From Aeromicrobium yanjiei (GTDB lineage: Bacteria > Actinomycetota > Actinomycetes > Propionibacteriales > Nocardioidaceae): DNA of 64,000 bases. The position numbers and the translations under genes were made by a program. The stretch covers positions 3,286,001 to 3,350,000 of the forward strand of contig NZ_CP045737.1 in the NCBI RefSeq assembly GCF_009649075.1. Reading direction: 5' to 3'. Shown in pieces: positions 15,286 to 22,950 of the stretch (position 1 is its first letter; the number at the start of each line of letters is the position of its first letter). Below the pieces are notes generated by a model, which saw only the letters and a program-made list of their open reading frames with translations, did not search any database and was not told the origin of the DNA.

Positions 15286-16323
15286 TCAGCGGGTGGGGTC
15301 GTCGCTCACCTGGACCAGCAGCTTGCCGAAGTTCTTGCCCGTCAGCAGGCCGAAGAACGCCTCGGGCGCGTTCTCGAGGCCCTCGACGACGTCCTCCCGG
15401 TGGCGCAGCGAGCCGTCCGCGAGCCAGCCCGCCGCGTCCTTCTGGAACTCCTTGTAGTGAGTCTTGACGAACTCGGTCTGGATGAAGCCCCGGATCGTCA
15501 GGCTCTTGGTCAAGATCGCCTGCATGAGTCGGGGCATGCGATCGGGACCGGCCGGCGCCTCGGTCTCGTTGTAGTGCGCGACGAGCCCGCAGACCGGCAC
15601 GCGGGCGTACGTGTTGAGGCGCGGCAGCACCGCGTCCCAGACGTGGCCGCCGACGTTCTCGAAGTAGACGTCGATGCCGTCCGGCACTGCGGCCTTGAGA
15701 TCGTCCTTGAACGTGGGCGAACGGTGGTCGAGGGCGACGTCGAAGCCCAGCTCCTCGAGCCAGGCGACCTTCTCGGGACCGCCGGCGATGCCGACGGCGC
15801 GCGCGCCCTTGATGCGCGCGATCTGGCCCACGGCCGAGCCGACCGGGCCGGCGGCGGCCGCGACGACGACGGTCTCACCGGGCTGCGGCCTGCCGATCTC
15901 GAGCAGTCCCGCGTACGCCGTGAAGCCCGGCATGCCCAGCACGCCGACTGCCGTCGAGATCGGGGCGCGCTGCGGGTCGAGCTTGCGGACCTGACGCGCG
16001 GGCTGCACGCCGTACGCCTGCCAGCCCAGGTGCGACAGCACGATGTCACCCTCGGCGAGCGAGGGGTCACGTGACTGCACGACCTGCGCGACGGTGCCGC
16101 CCTGCATCACGGCGCCGACCTCGACCGGGGCGGCGTACGACTTGGCGTCGCTCATCCGCCCGCGCATGTAGGGATCGAGGGACAGGTAGATCGTGCGGAG
16201 GAGCACCTCTCCCTCGGCCGGCTCCGGCATCGGCACGGTCTCGAGGCGGGAGTTCTCGGCGGTCGGCTCCCCGTGGGGGCGTGAGGCGAGCAGGATGCGG
16301 GTGTTCTGCGTGGTGTCGGTCAT
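15286..16323 (-). CDS. NADP-dependent MDR oxidoreductase (leukotriene B4 dehydrogenase/curcumin reductase type)
   Basis: A 345-residue zinc-free medium-chain reductase of the alkenal/one double-bond reductase group. Signatures are YLSLDPYMRGRMSD (about 43-56), the Rossmann stretch VVVAAAAGPVGSAVGQIARIKGARAVGIAGGPEK and YFENVGGHVWDAVLPRLN. Family members reduce the double bond of alkenals, prostaglandin-like or curcumin-like ketones with NADPH. The ATG at 16323 is preferred since it follows GGCGGGG and opens MTDTTQNTRILLASRPHGEP, a typical N-terminus; the upstream open frame is unconserved. It is convergent with the USP gene and divergent from the SCO6745-like pair, 57 bases apart. Confidence 0.88.
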   Translation of the reverse strand: MTDTTQNTRILLASRPHGEPTAENSRLETVPMPEPAEGEVLLRTIYLSLDPYMRGRMSDAKSYAAPVEVGAVMQGGTVAQVVQSRDPSLAEGDIVLSHLGWQAYGVQPARQVRKLDPQRAPISTAVGVLGMPGFTAYAGLLEIGRPQPGETVVVAAAAGPVGSAVGQIARIKGARAVGIAGGPEKVAWLEELGFDVALDHRSPTFKDDLKAAVPDGIDVYFENVGGHVWDAVLPRLNTYARVPVCGLVAHYNETEAPAGPDRMPRLMQAILTKSLTIRGFIQTEFVKTHYKEFQKDAAGWLADGSLRHREDVVEGLENAPEAFFGLLTGKNFGKLLVQVSDDPTR

Positions 16324-16380
16324 CCCCGCCGACACTACCCGCGCACCCCGCCCCGCACTGATCTGCACGACACTGGGTCC

Positions 16381-17217
16381 ATGACGCAGAGCAGGCCCTT
16401 CTGGCGGGCGATCGAGGCCATCCACGATGTCGTCTACTTCGCCCCCGGCGCGAAGCAGCGGTACGAGGCGGTCGGCCTCCGGGGCTACTGGATGGGCTAT
16501 GTCGCGTCCCGGTCAGCGGCTCTCGGGACACCGTCACCCACGACCGTCGTCGCGTTGTTCCACGGCTTCGCGCCGGCCGTGATCGAGCGCGCGCTCCCCG
16601 ACGCGTGGTCCCTGGCCTCGCGCGACGACGTCCTCGCGACCCGGTACGCCTTGGCGCGCGAGGGCCTCGCGCCGGCCCTCGAGGGGTCCGACGTGGCGGC
16701 GATCGTCCGCGCACTCACGCTGCTGCTCGAGGGAGTCGACTTCGCGGGCAAGCCGCTGGCTGCCGCGCACGCGGACCTGCCCGCACCCGACGACGAGGTG
16801 GGGCGCCTGTGGCACGCCGCGACCGCGGTGCGGGAGTATCGCGGCGACTGCCACGTCGCCGTCCTCACCGCCGCGGGGATCGACGGCTGCGCGGCCAATG
16901 CCCTCGCAGTGGCGGCGGGGCTGGTGCCCGACGCGCAGCGGACGTCCCGCGGTTGGTCCGAGGAGGAGTGGGACTCGGCAGTCGGACGTCTCGGCGCGCG
17001 AGGATGGGTCGACGCGACGGGCGCGATCACCGACACCGGTCGCGCGGCGCGGGCCCAGATCGAGGACACGACCGACCGGGTCTGCGCCGCGGGGCTCGAC
17101 CGGGAGGCGACCGCCCGGGCCATCACGGTCGAGGGCGCGCTGGTCGACATCGCACGCCGCATCGAGCAGATCGGCGCCCTGCCCTATCCCAACCCGACCG
17201 GCGTGCCGCGACCCTGA
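16381..17217 (+). CDS. SCO6745-family protein, copy 1
   Basis: A 278-residue protein of the actinobacterial SCO6745 family, of unknown biochemical function. Family features seen: FWRAIEAIHDVVYFAPGAK (7-25), YWMGYVASRSAALG, ALFHGFAP and AVLTAAGIDGCAANAL. A C-terminal winged-helix-like part (WSEEEWDSAVGRLGARGWVDATGAITDTG, about 198-226) suggests a nucleic-acid or regulatory fold. No signal or membrane segments. The ATG at 16381 directly follows the divergent promoter gap. It is the first of a tandem pair, with copy 2 starting 20 bases after its stop. Confidence 0.8.
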   Translation: MTQSRPFWRAIEAIHDVVYFAPGAKQRYEAVGLRGYWMGYVASRSAALGTPSPTTVVALFHGFAPAVIERALPDAWSLASRDDVLATRYALAREGLAPALEGSDVAAIVRALTLLLEGVDFAGKPLAAAHADLPAPDDEVGRLWHAATAVREYRGDCHVAVLTAAGIDGCAANALAVAAGLVPDAQRTSRGWSEEEWDSAVGRLGARGWVDATGAITDTGRAARAQIEDTTDRVCAAGLDREATARAITVEGALVDIARRIEQIGALPYPNPTGVPRP

Positions 17218-17237
17218 GCCTGGGCCACACTGGTGCG

Positions 17238-18053
17238 GTGATCCTCCGCAGAAGCTTCTGGCACGCCGTCGAGACGATCCACCACGTCGTCTACTTCGCG
17301 CCCGACGCGAAGGCGACCTTCGAGCAGGTCGGCCTCAAGGGCACCTGGATGGGCTACTTCGCGTCTCGGTCGGTCGCCCTTGGCACACCGGGGCCGGAGG
17401 TCGTCATCGCGGCGTTCCACGGCTTCGCGCCGCGCATGGTGCACCGGGCGCTGCCGAGCGCCTGGGCGATGGCGTCCCGCGACGACATCCTCGAGGCCCG
17501 CTACGAGCTCGCCCGCCGCACGATCGCGCCCGGCTTCGAGGGCGTGGACGTGCCCGCGCTCGCCACGGGCCTGCAGTCGGCGCTTCCCGGCCTGCAGCTC
17601 GCGGGGCGACCGCTGGCTGCGGGGCACGTCGGTCTGCCCGTCCCCGAGGACGATCTCGGGGCGCTGTGGCATGCGGCCTCCGCACTGCGGGAGCTCCGCG
17701 GCGACTCGCACGTCGCGGTGCTGACCGCCGCGGGGATCGACGGGGTCGAGGCCAACGTCCTCGCGGTCGCCGCCGGGCTGGCCATGACCGGACAGCAGCA
17801 GCTGCGCGGCTGGACCGACGAGGAGTGGGAGGCAGCAGCCGCACGGCTGCGAGATCGCGGCTGGATCGACGCCGCCGACGCGATCACCGAGGACGGCATC
17901 GCGGCGCGTACGCAGATCGAGTCCGACACGGACCGGGCCACGCAGGCCGCCGTCAGCGCCGAGGCGACCCGGCACCTGGCCTCCGTCGCAGACCTGGCCG
18001 TGCAGGCGTCCAAGCAGATCGTCGCCGCCGGGATCGACCCGACCGGGCACTGA
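17238..18053 (+). CDS. SCO6745-family protein, copy 2 (tandem paralogue)
   Basis: A 271-residue paralogue of the preceding gene, matching along the whole length: SFWHAVETIHHVVYFAPDAK, TWMGYFASRSVALGTPGPEVV, AAFHGFAPRMVHRALPSAWAMASRDD, SHVAVLTAAGIDGVEANVLAVAAGLA and the same winged-helix-like C-terminus (WTDEEWEAAAARLRDRGWID). Sequence has diverged well beyond recent duplication. The start is GTG at 17238; it follows GTGCG without a good Shine-Dalgarno site, and translation may be coupled to copy 1. The stop is two bases before the start of the LigD-type polymerase, so the three are probably one operon. Function is unknown. Confidence 0.82.
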   Translation: MILRRSFWHAVETIHHVVYFAPDAKATFEQVGLKGTWMGYFASRSVALGTPGPEVVIAAFHGFAPRMVHRALPSAWAMASRDDILEARYELARRTIAPGFEGVDVPALATGLQSALPGLQLAGRPLAAGHVGLPVPEDDLGALWHAASALRELRGDSHVAVLTAAGIDGVEANVLAVAAGLAMTGQQQLRGWTDEEWEAAAARLRDRGWIDAADAITEDGIAARTQIESDTDRATQAAVSAEATRHLASVADLAVQASKQIVAAGIDPTGH

Positions 18054-18055
18054 CC

Positions 18056-19009
18056 ATGGCGTCCCCGGCGGTGGAGATCGAGGTGGGCCCGCGGGTCGTC
18101 CGCGTCTCCAACCCCGACCGGGTCTACTTCCCCGACCACGGCTGGACCAAGCTCGACCTGGTCGACTACTACCTCGCGGTCGGCGAGCCCATCGTCAACG
18201 CGCTCCGCGACCGGCCGTGCATGCTCCACCGGTTCCCCAAGGGGCTCGCCGGCGACAAGGTGCACCAGAAGAAGGTGCCGAGCGGCGCTCCCCCGTGGCT
18301 CGAGACCGTCAGCATCCACTTCCCCCGCTTCGACCGCGACGTCGACGAGGTCTGCGTCACCGAGCTGGCGACGGTCATCTGGGCCGTGCAGATGTCGACC
18401 GTGGAGTTCCACCCGTGGAACAGCCGACGGGCGGACGTCGAGAAGCCCGACGAGTGGCGCATCGACCTCGACCCGGGGCCCGAGTGCGACTTCGCGACGG
18501 TCGAGCGCGTCGCGCAGGTGACGCACGAGGTGCTGGACGAGCTGGGGGCCACCGGCTTCCCGAAGACGTCCGGCGGGTCGGGGCTGCACGTGTACGTCCG
18601 GATCGCGCCCGAGCACGGGTTCACCGACGTACGCCGGGCTGCGCTCGCGTTCGCCCGCGAGGTCGAGCGGCGCTCCCCCGACGTCACGACGGCGTGGTGG
18701 CGCAAGGACCGCGATCCGAGCAAGCTGTTCGTGGACTACAACCAGAACGCGCGGGACCACACGATCGCCGCCGCGTACTCGGTCCGCGGCTTCCCCGACG
18801 GGCGGGTCTCGACTCCGGTCATGTGGTCCGAGATCGGTGACCTCGATCCCCACGACTTCACGATCGCGACCGTCCCGCCACGTCTGGAGCGCCTCGGCGA
18901 CCTGCACGCGGACATCGACGACGCGGTGTTCGACATCCGCCCGCTGCTCGAGTGGGCCGACCGCGACGAGCGCGACGATCCGGCGAGCGTCATCCCGGAC
19001 GAGGCGTGA
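18056..19009 (+). CDS. Stand-alone LigD-type primase/polymerase (PolDom)
   Basis: A 317-residue archaeo-eukaryotic primase-fold polymerase corresponding to the polymerase domain of ligase D. Catalytic Asp137 and Asp139 (WRIDLDPGP) and Asp227 (KLFVDYNQN) are present, together with the SGGSGLHVYV nucleotide-binding motif with Ser172 and His178, and the same numbering as the mycobacterial PolDom is evident. No ligase or phosphoesterase domain follows, so this is the separate enzyme type (like PolD1/PolD2 in mycobacteria). These polymerases fill gaps and add nontemplated nucleotides, including ribonucleotides, in non-homologous end joining and base repair. The ATG is three bases after the previous stop. 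No Ku or ligase gene is in view, so its partner is elsewhere. Confidence 0.9.
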   Translation: MASPAVEIEVGPRVVRVSNPDRVYFPDHGWTKLDLVDYYLAVGEPIVNALRDRPCMLHRFPKGLAGDKVHQKKVPSGAPPWLETVSIHFPRFDRDVDEVCVTELATVIWAVQMSTVEFHPWNSRRADVEKPDEWRIDLDPGPECDFATVERVAQVTHEVLDELGATGFPKTSGGSGLHVYVRIAPEHGFTDVRRAALAFAREVERRSPDVTTAWWRKDRDPSKLFVDYNQNARDHTIAAAYSVRGFPDGRVSTPVMWSEIGDLDPHDFTIATVPPRLERLGDLHADIDDAVFDIRPLLEWADRDERDDPASVIPDEA

Positions 19010-19039
19010 GCCGTCGGCCCGGGACGACGTCGTGCCGGG

Positions 19040-19471
19040 TCAGGCGACCTCGACCTCGAGGGTGACGTCGACGTTGCCGCGGGTCGCGTTCGAGTAGGGG
19101 CACACCTGGTGCGCGACCTCGACGGCCTTCTCGGCGTCCTCCTGCGAGACGCCGCCGCCGAGCTCGACGTGCAGCGTGATCGCGAGGCCGAATCCGCCCT
19201 CGTCGTTCGGGCCGATGCCGACCTCGGCGGTGACGGCCGAGTCCTCGATCTGGACGCCGTGCTGCTTGCTCGACGCCTTCAGCGCGGAGTGGAAGCACGC
19301 GGCGTAGCCGGCAGCGAACAGCTGCTCAGGGTTGGTCGCCCCGCCGGCGCCGCCCATCTCCTTGGGGGTGCGGACGTCGGCGTCGATCAGTCCGTCGTTC
19401 GAGCGGACGTGGCCGTTGCGGCCATCGCCCTCGGAGGTGGCGACGGCGGTGTAGAGGATCTGCGAAGGCAT
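19040..19471 (-). CDS. ohr: Organic hydroperoxide resistance protein (Ohr/OsmC superfamily)
   Basis: A 143-residue thiol peroxidase. The two active cysteines are Cys59 (AACFHSAL) and Cys124 (CPYSNATRGNVDV), with Glu49 in NPEQLFAAGYAACF and Arg34 available to activate the peroxidatic thiol. Ohr reduces organic hydroperoxides, using lipoylated proteins as the reductant in known members. The ATG at 19471 has GGGAGA five bases upstream. It is divergent from a TetR regulator, with a 24-bp palindrome and promoter between them. Ohr genes are most often controlled by a MarR-type OhrR, so a TetR partner is an unusual, though not unique, arrangement. Confidence 0.93.
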   Translation of the reverse strand: MPSQILYTAVATSEGDGRNGHVRSNDGLIDADVRTPKEMGGAGGATNPEQLFAAGYAACFHSALKASSKQHGVQIEDSAVTAEVGIGPNDEGGFGLAITLHVELGGGVSQEDAEKAVEVAHQVCPYSNATRGNVDVTLEVEVA

Positions 19472-19486
19472 GAAGTCTCCCAAGAA

Positions 19487-19516
19487 TTGGAGTAGACGAA
19501 CTAGTACGTCTACTAT
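19487..19516 (+). promoter_or_regulatory. Promoter with palindromic operator between ohr and tetR
   Basis: TTGGAG (19487-19492), an 18-bp spacer and TACTAT (19511-19516) form a promoter reading toward tetR. An inverted repeat agtagacg/cgtctact (19491-19498 with 19507-19514) with an 8-bp centre covers the spacer and the -10. A bound dimer would block this promoter and probably the ohr promoter on the other strand. Confidence 0.7.
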
Positions 19517-19555
19517 AGAACCACGTCCCCACCCTTCCGCAAGAGCAGGTGCCAC

Positions 19556-20125
19556 ATGAGCGTCATCGAGATGAAGCCGGTCCGCGAGCGCATCCTCGAC
19601 GCCGCGACCGAGCGCTACTACGCCGAGGGCATCCGCGCGGTCAGCGCGGACAAGCTGATCGCCGCCGCCCACGTGTCGAAGGTGACGTTCTACCGCCACT
19701 TCCCGAGCAAGGACGATCTCGTCGCGGCCTACCTCGCGGCCCGCGCGGCCGAGGAGGAGGACGCGATCACCACGCGGCGCCGGGCGTCCCCGGACGATCC
19801 GGGCGCGGTGCTGCGCTGGTACGCCGACCTGGTCGGGGAGGTCGGCTGCGCCCCTGGGTTCCGCGGCTGCCCGTTCATCAACGCCGCGGCCGAGCTGCCC
19901 GAGGCCGATCACCCCGGCCGCCGGGTCATCGCCGACCACCGCGCCTGGCTCGTCGCGCAGATCCGCGAGCTCCTCGACCAGCTGGACGTCAGCGACAGCG
20001 CGACCAAGGCCGAGCAGCTCATGATGCTCCGCGACGGGGCGATGGTGTCGGGCTACGTCGGCCGGCAGCCCGAGCAGGTCGCGGCCGCCCTCACGGCGGG
20101 TGCCCGCGCGATCATCGGTCGCTGA
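19556..20125 (+). CDS. TetR-family regulator, probable regulator of divergent ohr
   Basis: A 189-residue TetR protein. HTH: ILDAATERYYAEGIRAVSADKLIAAAHVSKVTFYRHFPSKDDLVAAYL (residues 13-60). The effector domain has CAPGFRGCPFINAAAELP (Cys98 and Cys105). This Cys-x6-Cys spacing in a regulator next to a hydroperoxidase suggests that the thiols sense oxidant, but it also occurs as a common motif in TetR proteins of this subgroup. Start ATG follows a weak ribosome site 40 bases downstream of the promoter at 19487-19516. Divergent from ohr; likely represses it and itself. Confidence 0.88.
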   Translation: MSVIEMKPVRERILDAATERYYAEGIRAVSADKLIAAAHVSKVTFYRHFPSKDDLVAAYLAARAAEEEDAITTRRRASPDDPGAVLRWYADLVGEVGCAPGFRGCPFINAAAELPEADHPGRRVIADHRAWLVAQIRELLDQLDVSDSATKAEQLMMLRDGAMVSGYVGRQPEQVAAALTAGARAIIGR

Positions 20126-20162
20126 GCCGCGTCAGCGCCGCCCTCCGGGGTAAGGACCGGCC

Positions 20163-20675
20163 ATGGACGTGCTGGACGACATCTGGACGCCGGGCATCGA
20201 CCTCGCGATCTGCGGCACGGCCGTCGGCCCGTGCGCATTCGACCGCGGTCACCACTACGCCCAGCGCGGCAACGCGTTCTGGCGGCTGCTGCACGACAGC
20301 GGGCTGACACCCGAGCTGTTCACCCCTGCGGACGAGTCACGCCTCCCGGCGCTCGGGATCGGGCTCGTGGACCTCGTCCGCGATCTCGCCCCTCCGGACC
20401 TGTTCGACGTCGACACCTTCATGGCGACGCTGCGTGAGGCGCGTCCGGCCTGGATCGCGTTCAACGGACGGGTCGGCGCCGATGCCGTCGCGCGTACGCT
20501 CGGCGAGCCCCGGCCGGCGCTCGGACGCCAGCGCTGGACCATCGCGGACGCACGGGTGTTCGTGCTGCCGAGCAGCAGCGGTGCCAACCAGCGCAAGGAC
20601 CACGGTGGACGACCGGACCGGCTCTCCTGGTGGTCCGAGCTCGCGTCGTTGGTCGCGGCGGACCGCGCGGCCTGA
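20163..20675 (+). CDS. Mug/UDG-superfamily mismatch DNA glycosylase-like protein
   Basis: A 170-residue single-domain uracil-DNA glycosylase superfamily protein most like G:T/U-mismatch glycosylase (Mug). Motif 1 region: LAICGTAVGPCAFDRGHHYAQRGNAFWRLL (about 14-43), where the GTAVGP replaces the more usual GINPG; GHHYA and GNxFW are those of Mug. Motif 2: VFVLPSSSGANQRKDHG (about 131-147). Such enzymes excise mismatched uracil or damaged pyrimidines to start base excision repair. It starts 37 bases after the TetR gene and precedes cobT by 38 bases. Substrate range cannot be read from sequence. Confidence 0.82.
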   Translation: MDVLDDIWTPGIDLAICGTAVGPCAFDRGHHYAQRGNAFWRLLHDSGLTPELFTPADESRLPALGIGLVDLVRDLAPPDLFDVDTFMATLREARPAWIAFNGRVGADAVARTLGEPRPALGRQRWTIADARVFVLPSSSGANQRKDHGGRPDRLSWWSELASLVAADRAA

Positions 20676-20713
20676 GGGCTCGGCGCGATCACGGGGTCGT
20701 ATCGTGTCATCCC

Positions 20714-21805
20714 GTGCCCCCGCTGAGACGTCCGTCCACCCCGCCCGCAGTCGACGGCCTGGCCGCCGACCCGCTCCTTCACGAGCCGGTCACCCCGCCG
20801 TCCGCAGACGTGCGCGCGCAGGCCACGGCCCGTCTCGCCGCTCTCGCGACGCCCCCGGGCGCGCTGGGCCTGCTCGGCGATCTCGCGGTGTGGATCGCGA
20901 CGGTCCAGGGCCAGGTGCCCCCGGCCCCCGTCGACCGAGTCCGTGCGGTCATCTTCGCCGGCGACCACGGCGTCGCCGATCACGGCGTCTCCGCGTTCCC
21001 CAAGGCGATCACGCCCGCGATGGTCCGCACGTTCCTGCTCGGCAAGGCGGGGGTGTCGGTCCTCGCGGCGCAGCACGGGGTGAGCGTCCGCGTGCTCGAC
21101 CTCGGCGTCGAGGACGACCTCGACGGCGTCCCCGACGAGGTGACCGCCTTCAAGATCCGCCGTGGCAGCGGTGCGATCCACCTCGAGGACGCGCTGACCG
21201 AGGACGAGACCCTCCGCGCGATCGCTGCCGGCGAGACCGTCGCGGCCGAGGAGATCGCCGCCGGTGCGCAGCTGCTCATCGGTGGCGACATGGGCATCGG
21301 CAACACGACCCCCGCGTCCGCCCTCATCGCCGCGTCGCTGGGCCTCCCCGCGCACGAGGTCACGGGCCGTGGCACCGGGATCGACGAGGCCGGCCTGGTC
21401 CACAAGACGCAGGTCGTCCAGCAGGCGCTGGACCGCGCCGGTGACCGGGTCGCCGACCCGCTCGAGACCTTGACCGCGCTCGGCAGCGCCGACCTGGCGG
21501 CCGCCGCGGGGTTCATGGCTGCCGCAGCCCGCGCGGGCGTACCTGTCCTGCTCGACGGCGTCATCTCGGTCGCCGCCGCGATCATGGCCGAGCGGCTCGC
21601 ACCCGGCGCCGCCTCCTGGTTCGCCGCGGGCCACCGCTCGACCGAGCCCGCGCAGTCGTTCGCGCTGGACAAGCTCGGGCTCGTGCCCGTCCTCGACCTC
21701 GGGATGCGGCTCGGCGAGGGCAGCGGGGCCGTCGCGGCCGTGCCGGTCGTACGCTCCGCGGCCCTCCTGCTGTCCGAGGTCGCGCTGCTCTCGGACCTCA
21801 CCTGA
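20714..21805 (+). CDS. cobT: Nicotinate-nucleotide--dimethylbenzimidazole phosphoribosyltransferase
   Basis: A 363-residue CobT. It transfers the phosphoribosyl of nicotinate mononucleotide to dimethylbenzimidazole, making alpha-ribazole phosphate, the lower-ligand precursor of cobalamin. Motifs: VRAVIFAGDHGVADHGVSAFP, LIGGDMGIGNTTPASALIA and, near the C-terminus, MRLGEGSGA with the catalytic Glu (about 335). The GTG at 20714 is chosen because conserved sequence (TPPSADVRAQATARLAAL) begins soon after and the upstream in-frame ATG lies inside the preceding glycosylase gene. No convincing Shine-Dalgarno site. The stop overlaps the next ATG by one base. With cobU it marks a salvage/late assembly B12 route. 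Confidence 0.93.
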   Translation: MPPLRRPSTPPAVDGLAADPLLHEPVTPPSADVRAQATARLAALATPPGALGLLGDLAVWIATVQGQVPPAPVDRVRAVIFAGDHGVADHGVSAFPKAITPAMVRTFLLGKAGVSVLAAQHGVSVRVLDLGVEDDLDGVPDEVTAFKIRRGSGAIHLEDALTEDETLRAIAAGETVAAEEIAAGAQLLIGGDMGIGNTTPASALIAASLGLPAHEVTGRGTGIDEAGLVHKTQVVQQALDRAGDRVADPLETLTALGSADLAAAAGFMAAAARAGVPVLLDGVISVAAAIMAERLAPGAASWFAAGHRSTEPAQSFALDKLGLVPVLDLGMRLGEGSGAVAAVPVVRSAALLLSEVALLSDLT

Positions 21806-22818
21806 TGTCCGGGTCGGAGCCCCTGGTCGTCGTCGAGCGCCGGGGCCGCCTCGGCGTGCTGGTGCTCAACCGGCCCCGGGCGATCAACGCGCTGGTCCCC
21901 GAGATGGTCCATCTCATGCAGCGAGCCCTCGACGACTGGGCCGCCGACGACGACATCGCCACGGTCCTGGTGACGGGGCGCGGCGACCGTGGGCTGTGCG
22001 CGGGCGGCGACCTCCAGGGCATGTACCGCTCGGCGCGCGAGGGGACCAAGGAGTCCGTCGACTTCTGGCGCGACGAGTACGTCCTCGACCACACGATCGC
22101 GACGTACCCGAAGCCGGTCGTGGCCCTCATGGACGGCCTCGTGCTCGGCGGCGGCGTGGGCATCTCGGCGCACGCCCGGCACCGGATCGTGACGGAGCGG
22201 TCGTCGGTCGGCATGCCCGAGACCCGCATCGGCTTCGTCCCCGACGTGGGCGGGCCGTGGCTTCTCGCCCGCGCGCCCGGCGACCTGGGCACGCACCTCG
22301 CGCTGACCGCCGCGAACGCGGACGGAGCGGATGCGATCGCCCTCGGCCTGGCCGACGTCCTGGTGCCCAGCGACCGGCTGGCCGAGCTCGAGCTCGCGCT
22401 GGAGACCCAGGATCCCGAGGCGGTCCTCGACGGGCTCGCGATCCGGCCGCCGGCGTCCTCGCTCGCGGCCCAGCGGCCCTGGATCGACGAGGCGTACGCG
22501 GGCGACGACGTGCTCACGATCGTCGCGCGGCTCCGAGGCTCCGACGTCGACGCCGCCCGTGCCGCGGCCGACGACATCGAGGCCCGCTCGCCCACCGCGG
22601 TCGTGCTGACCCTGGCGGCCCTGCGCCGCGCCGCGACGCTCCCGGATCTGCGCACCGCGCTCGACCAGAACCTCGCGGTCTCCACGTATCTCCTGAGCGT
22701 CCCCGACATGGCCGAGGGCATCCGCGCCCAGGTCATCGACAAGGACCGCTCGCCCCGCTGGGACCCCCCGACCCTCGCCGCCGTCGACCCCGCCCCCTTC
22801 ACCCACCTCTTCACCTGA
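21805..22818 (+). CDS. 3-hydroxyisobutyryl-CoA hydrolase (crotonase superfamily)
   Basis: A 337-residue crotonase-fold protein. The oxyanion motif GRGDRGLCAGGDLQGMYRSA (about 58-77), ALMDGLVLGGGVG, MPETRIGFVPDVGG (with the catalytic Glu) and a C-terminal IDKDRSPRWDPP together define the 3-hydroxyisobutyryl-CoA hydrolase group, which is longer than enoyl-CoA hydratases. It would release 3-hydroxyisobutyrate in valine breakdown. It overlaps cobT by one base, so it is translated with it even though the pathways differ. Other valine/branched-chain related enzymes nearby are icmF and the enoyl-CoA hydratase. Family assignment is good; the exact substrate is inferred. Confidence 0.85.
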   Translation: MSGSEPLVVVERRGRLGVLVLNRPRAINALVPEMVHLMQRALDDWAADDDIATVLVTGRGDRGLCAGGDLQGMYRSAREGTKESVDFWRDEYVLDHTIATYPKPVVALMDGLVLGGGVGISAHARHRIVTERSSVGMPETRIGFVPDVGGPWLLARAPGDLGTHLALTAANADGADAIALGLADVLVPSDRLAELELALETQDPEAVLDGLAIRPPASSLAAQRPWIDEAYAGDDVLTIVARLRGSDVDAARAAADDIEARSPTAVVLTLAALRRAATLPDLRTALDQNLAVSTYLLSVPDMAEGIRAQVIDKDRSPRWDPPTLAAVDPAPFTHLFT

Positions 22819-22858
22819 CCCCGCCCGTTCCCCGCTTCCGGTTTCCCGCTGCCGGTTT

Positions 22859-22936
22859 CCCACGGGACCGTGGGGTTTCGTCACTTCCCTAGCGTCACGA
22901 CGCGAGGGAAGTGATCAATTCCCACGGGACCGTGGG
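22859..22936. repeat. Palindrome cluster between convergent genes (hydrolase and cobU)
   Basis: The 16-base sequence cccacgggaccgtggg occurs twice (22859-22874 and 22921-22936); each is a 7+2+7 palindrome. Between them lies a hairpin of about 15 bp (22881-22914): tcacttccct with agggaagtga, plus inner gcgtc/gacgc. The whole forms a nested, cruciform-prone structure in the 132-bp gap and could terminate both convergent genes or be a protein-binding element. No coding sequence is seen here. Confidence 0.6.
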
Positions 22937-22950
22937 AAACCGGCAACCGG

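Noticed and set aside
20676..20713. A cobalamin riboswitch in front of cobT
   Set aside because: The gap is only 38 bases and lacks the aptamer elements. None is seen before cobU or icmF either.
20630..20714. An earlier ATG start for cobT
   Set aside because: It would place the start inside the glycosylase gene and adds 28 unconserved residues.
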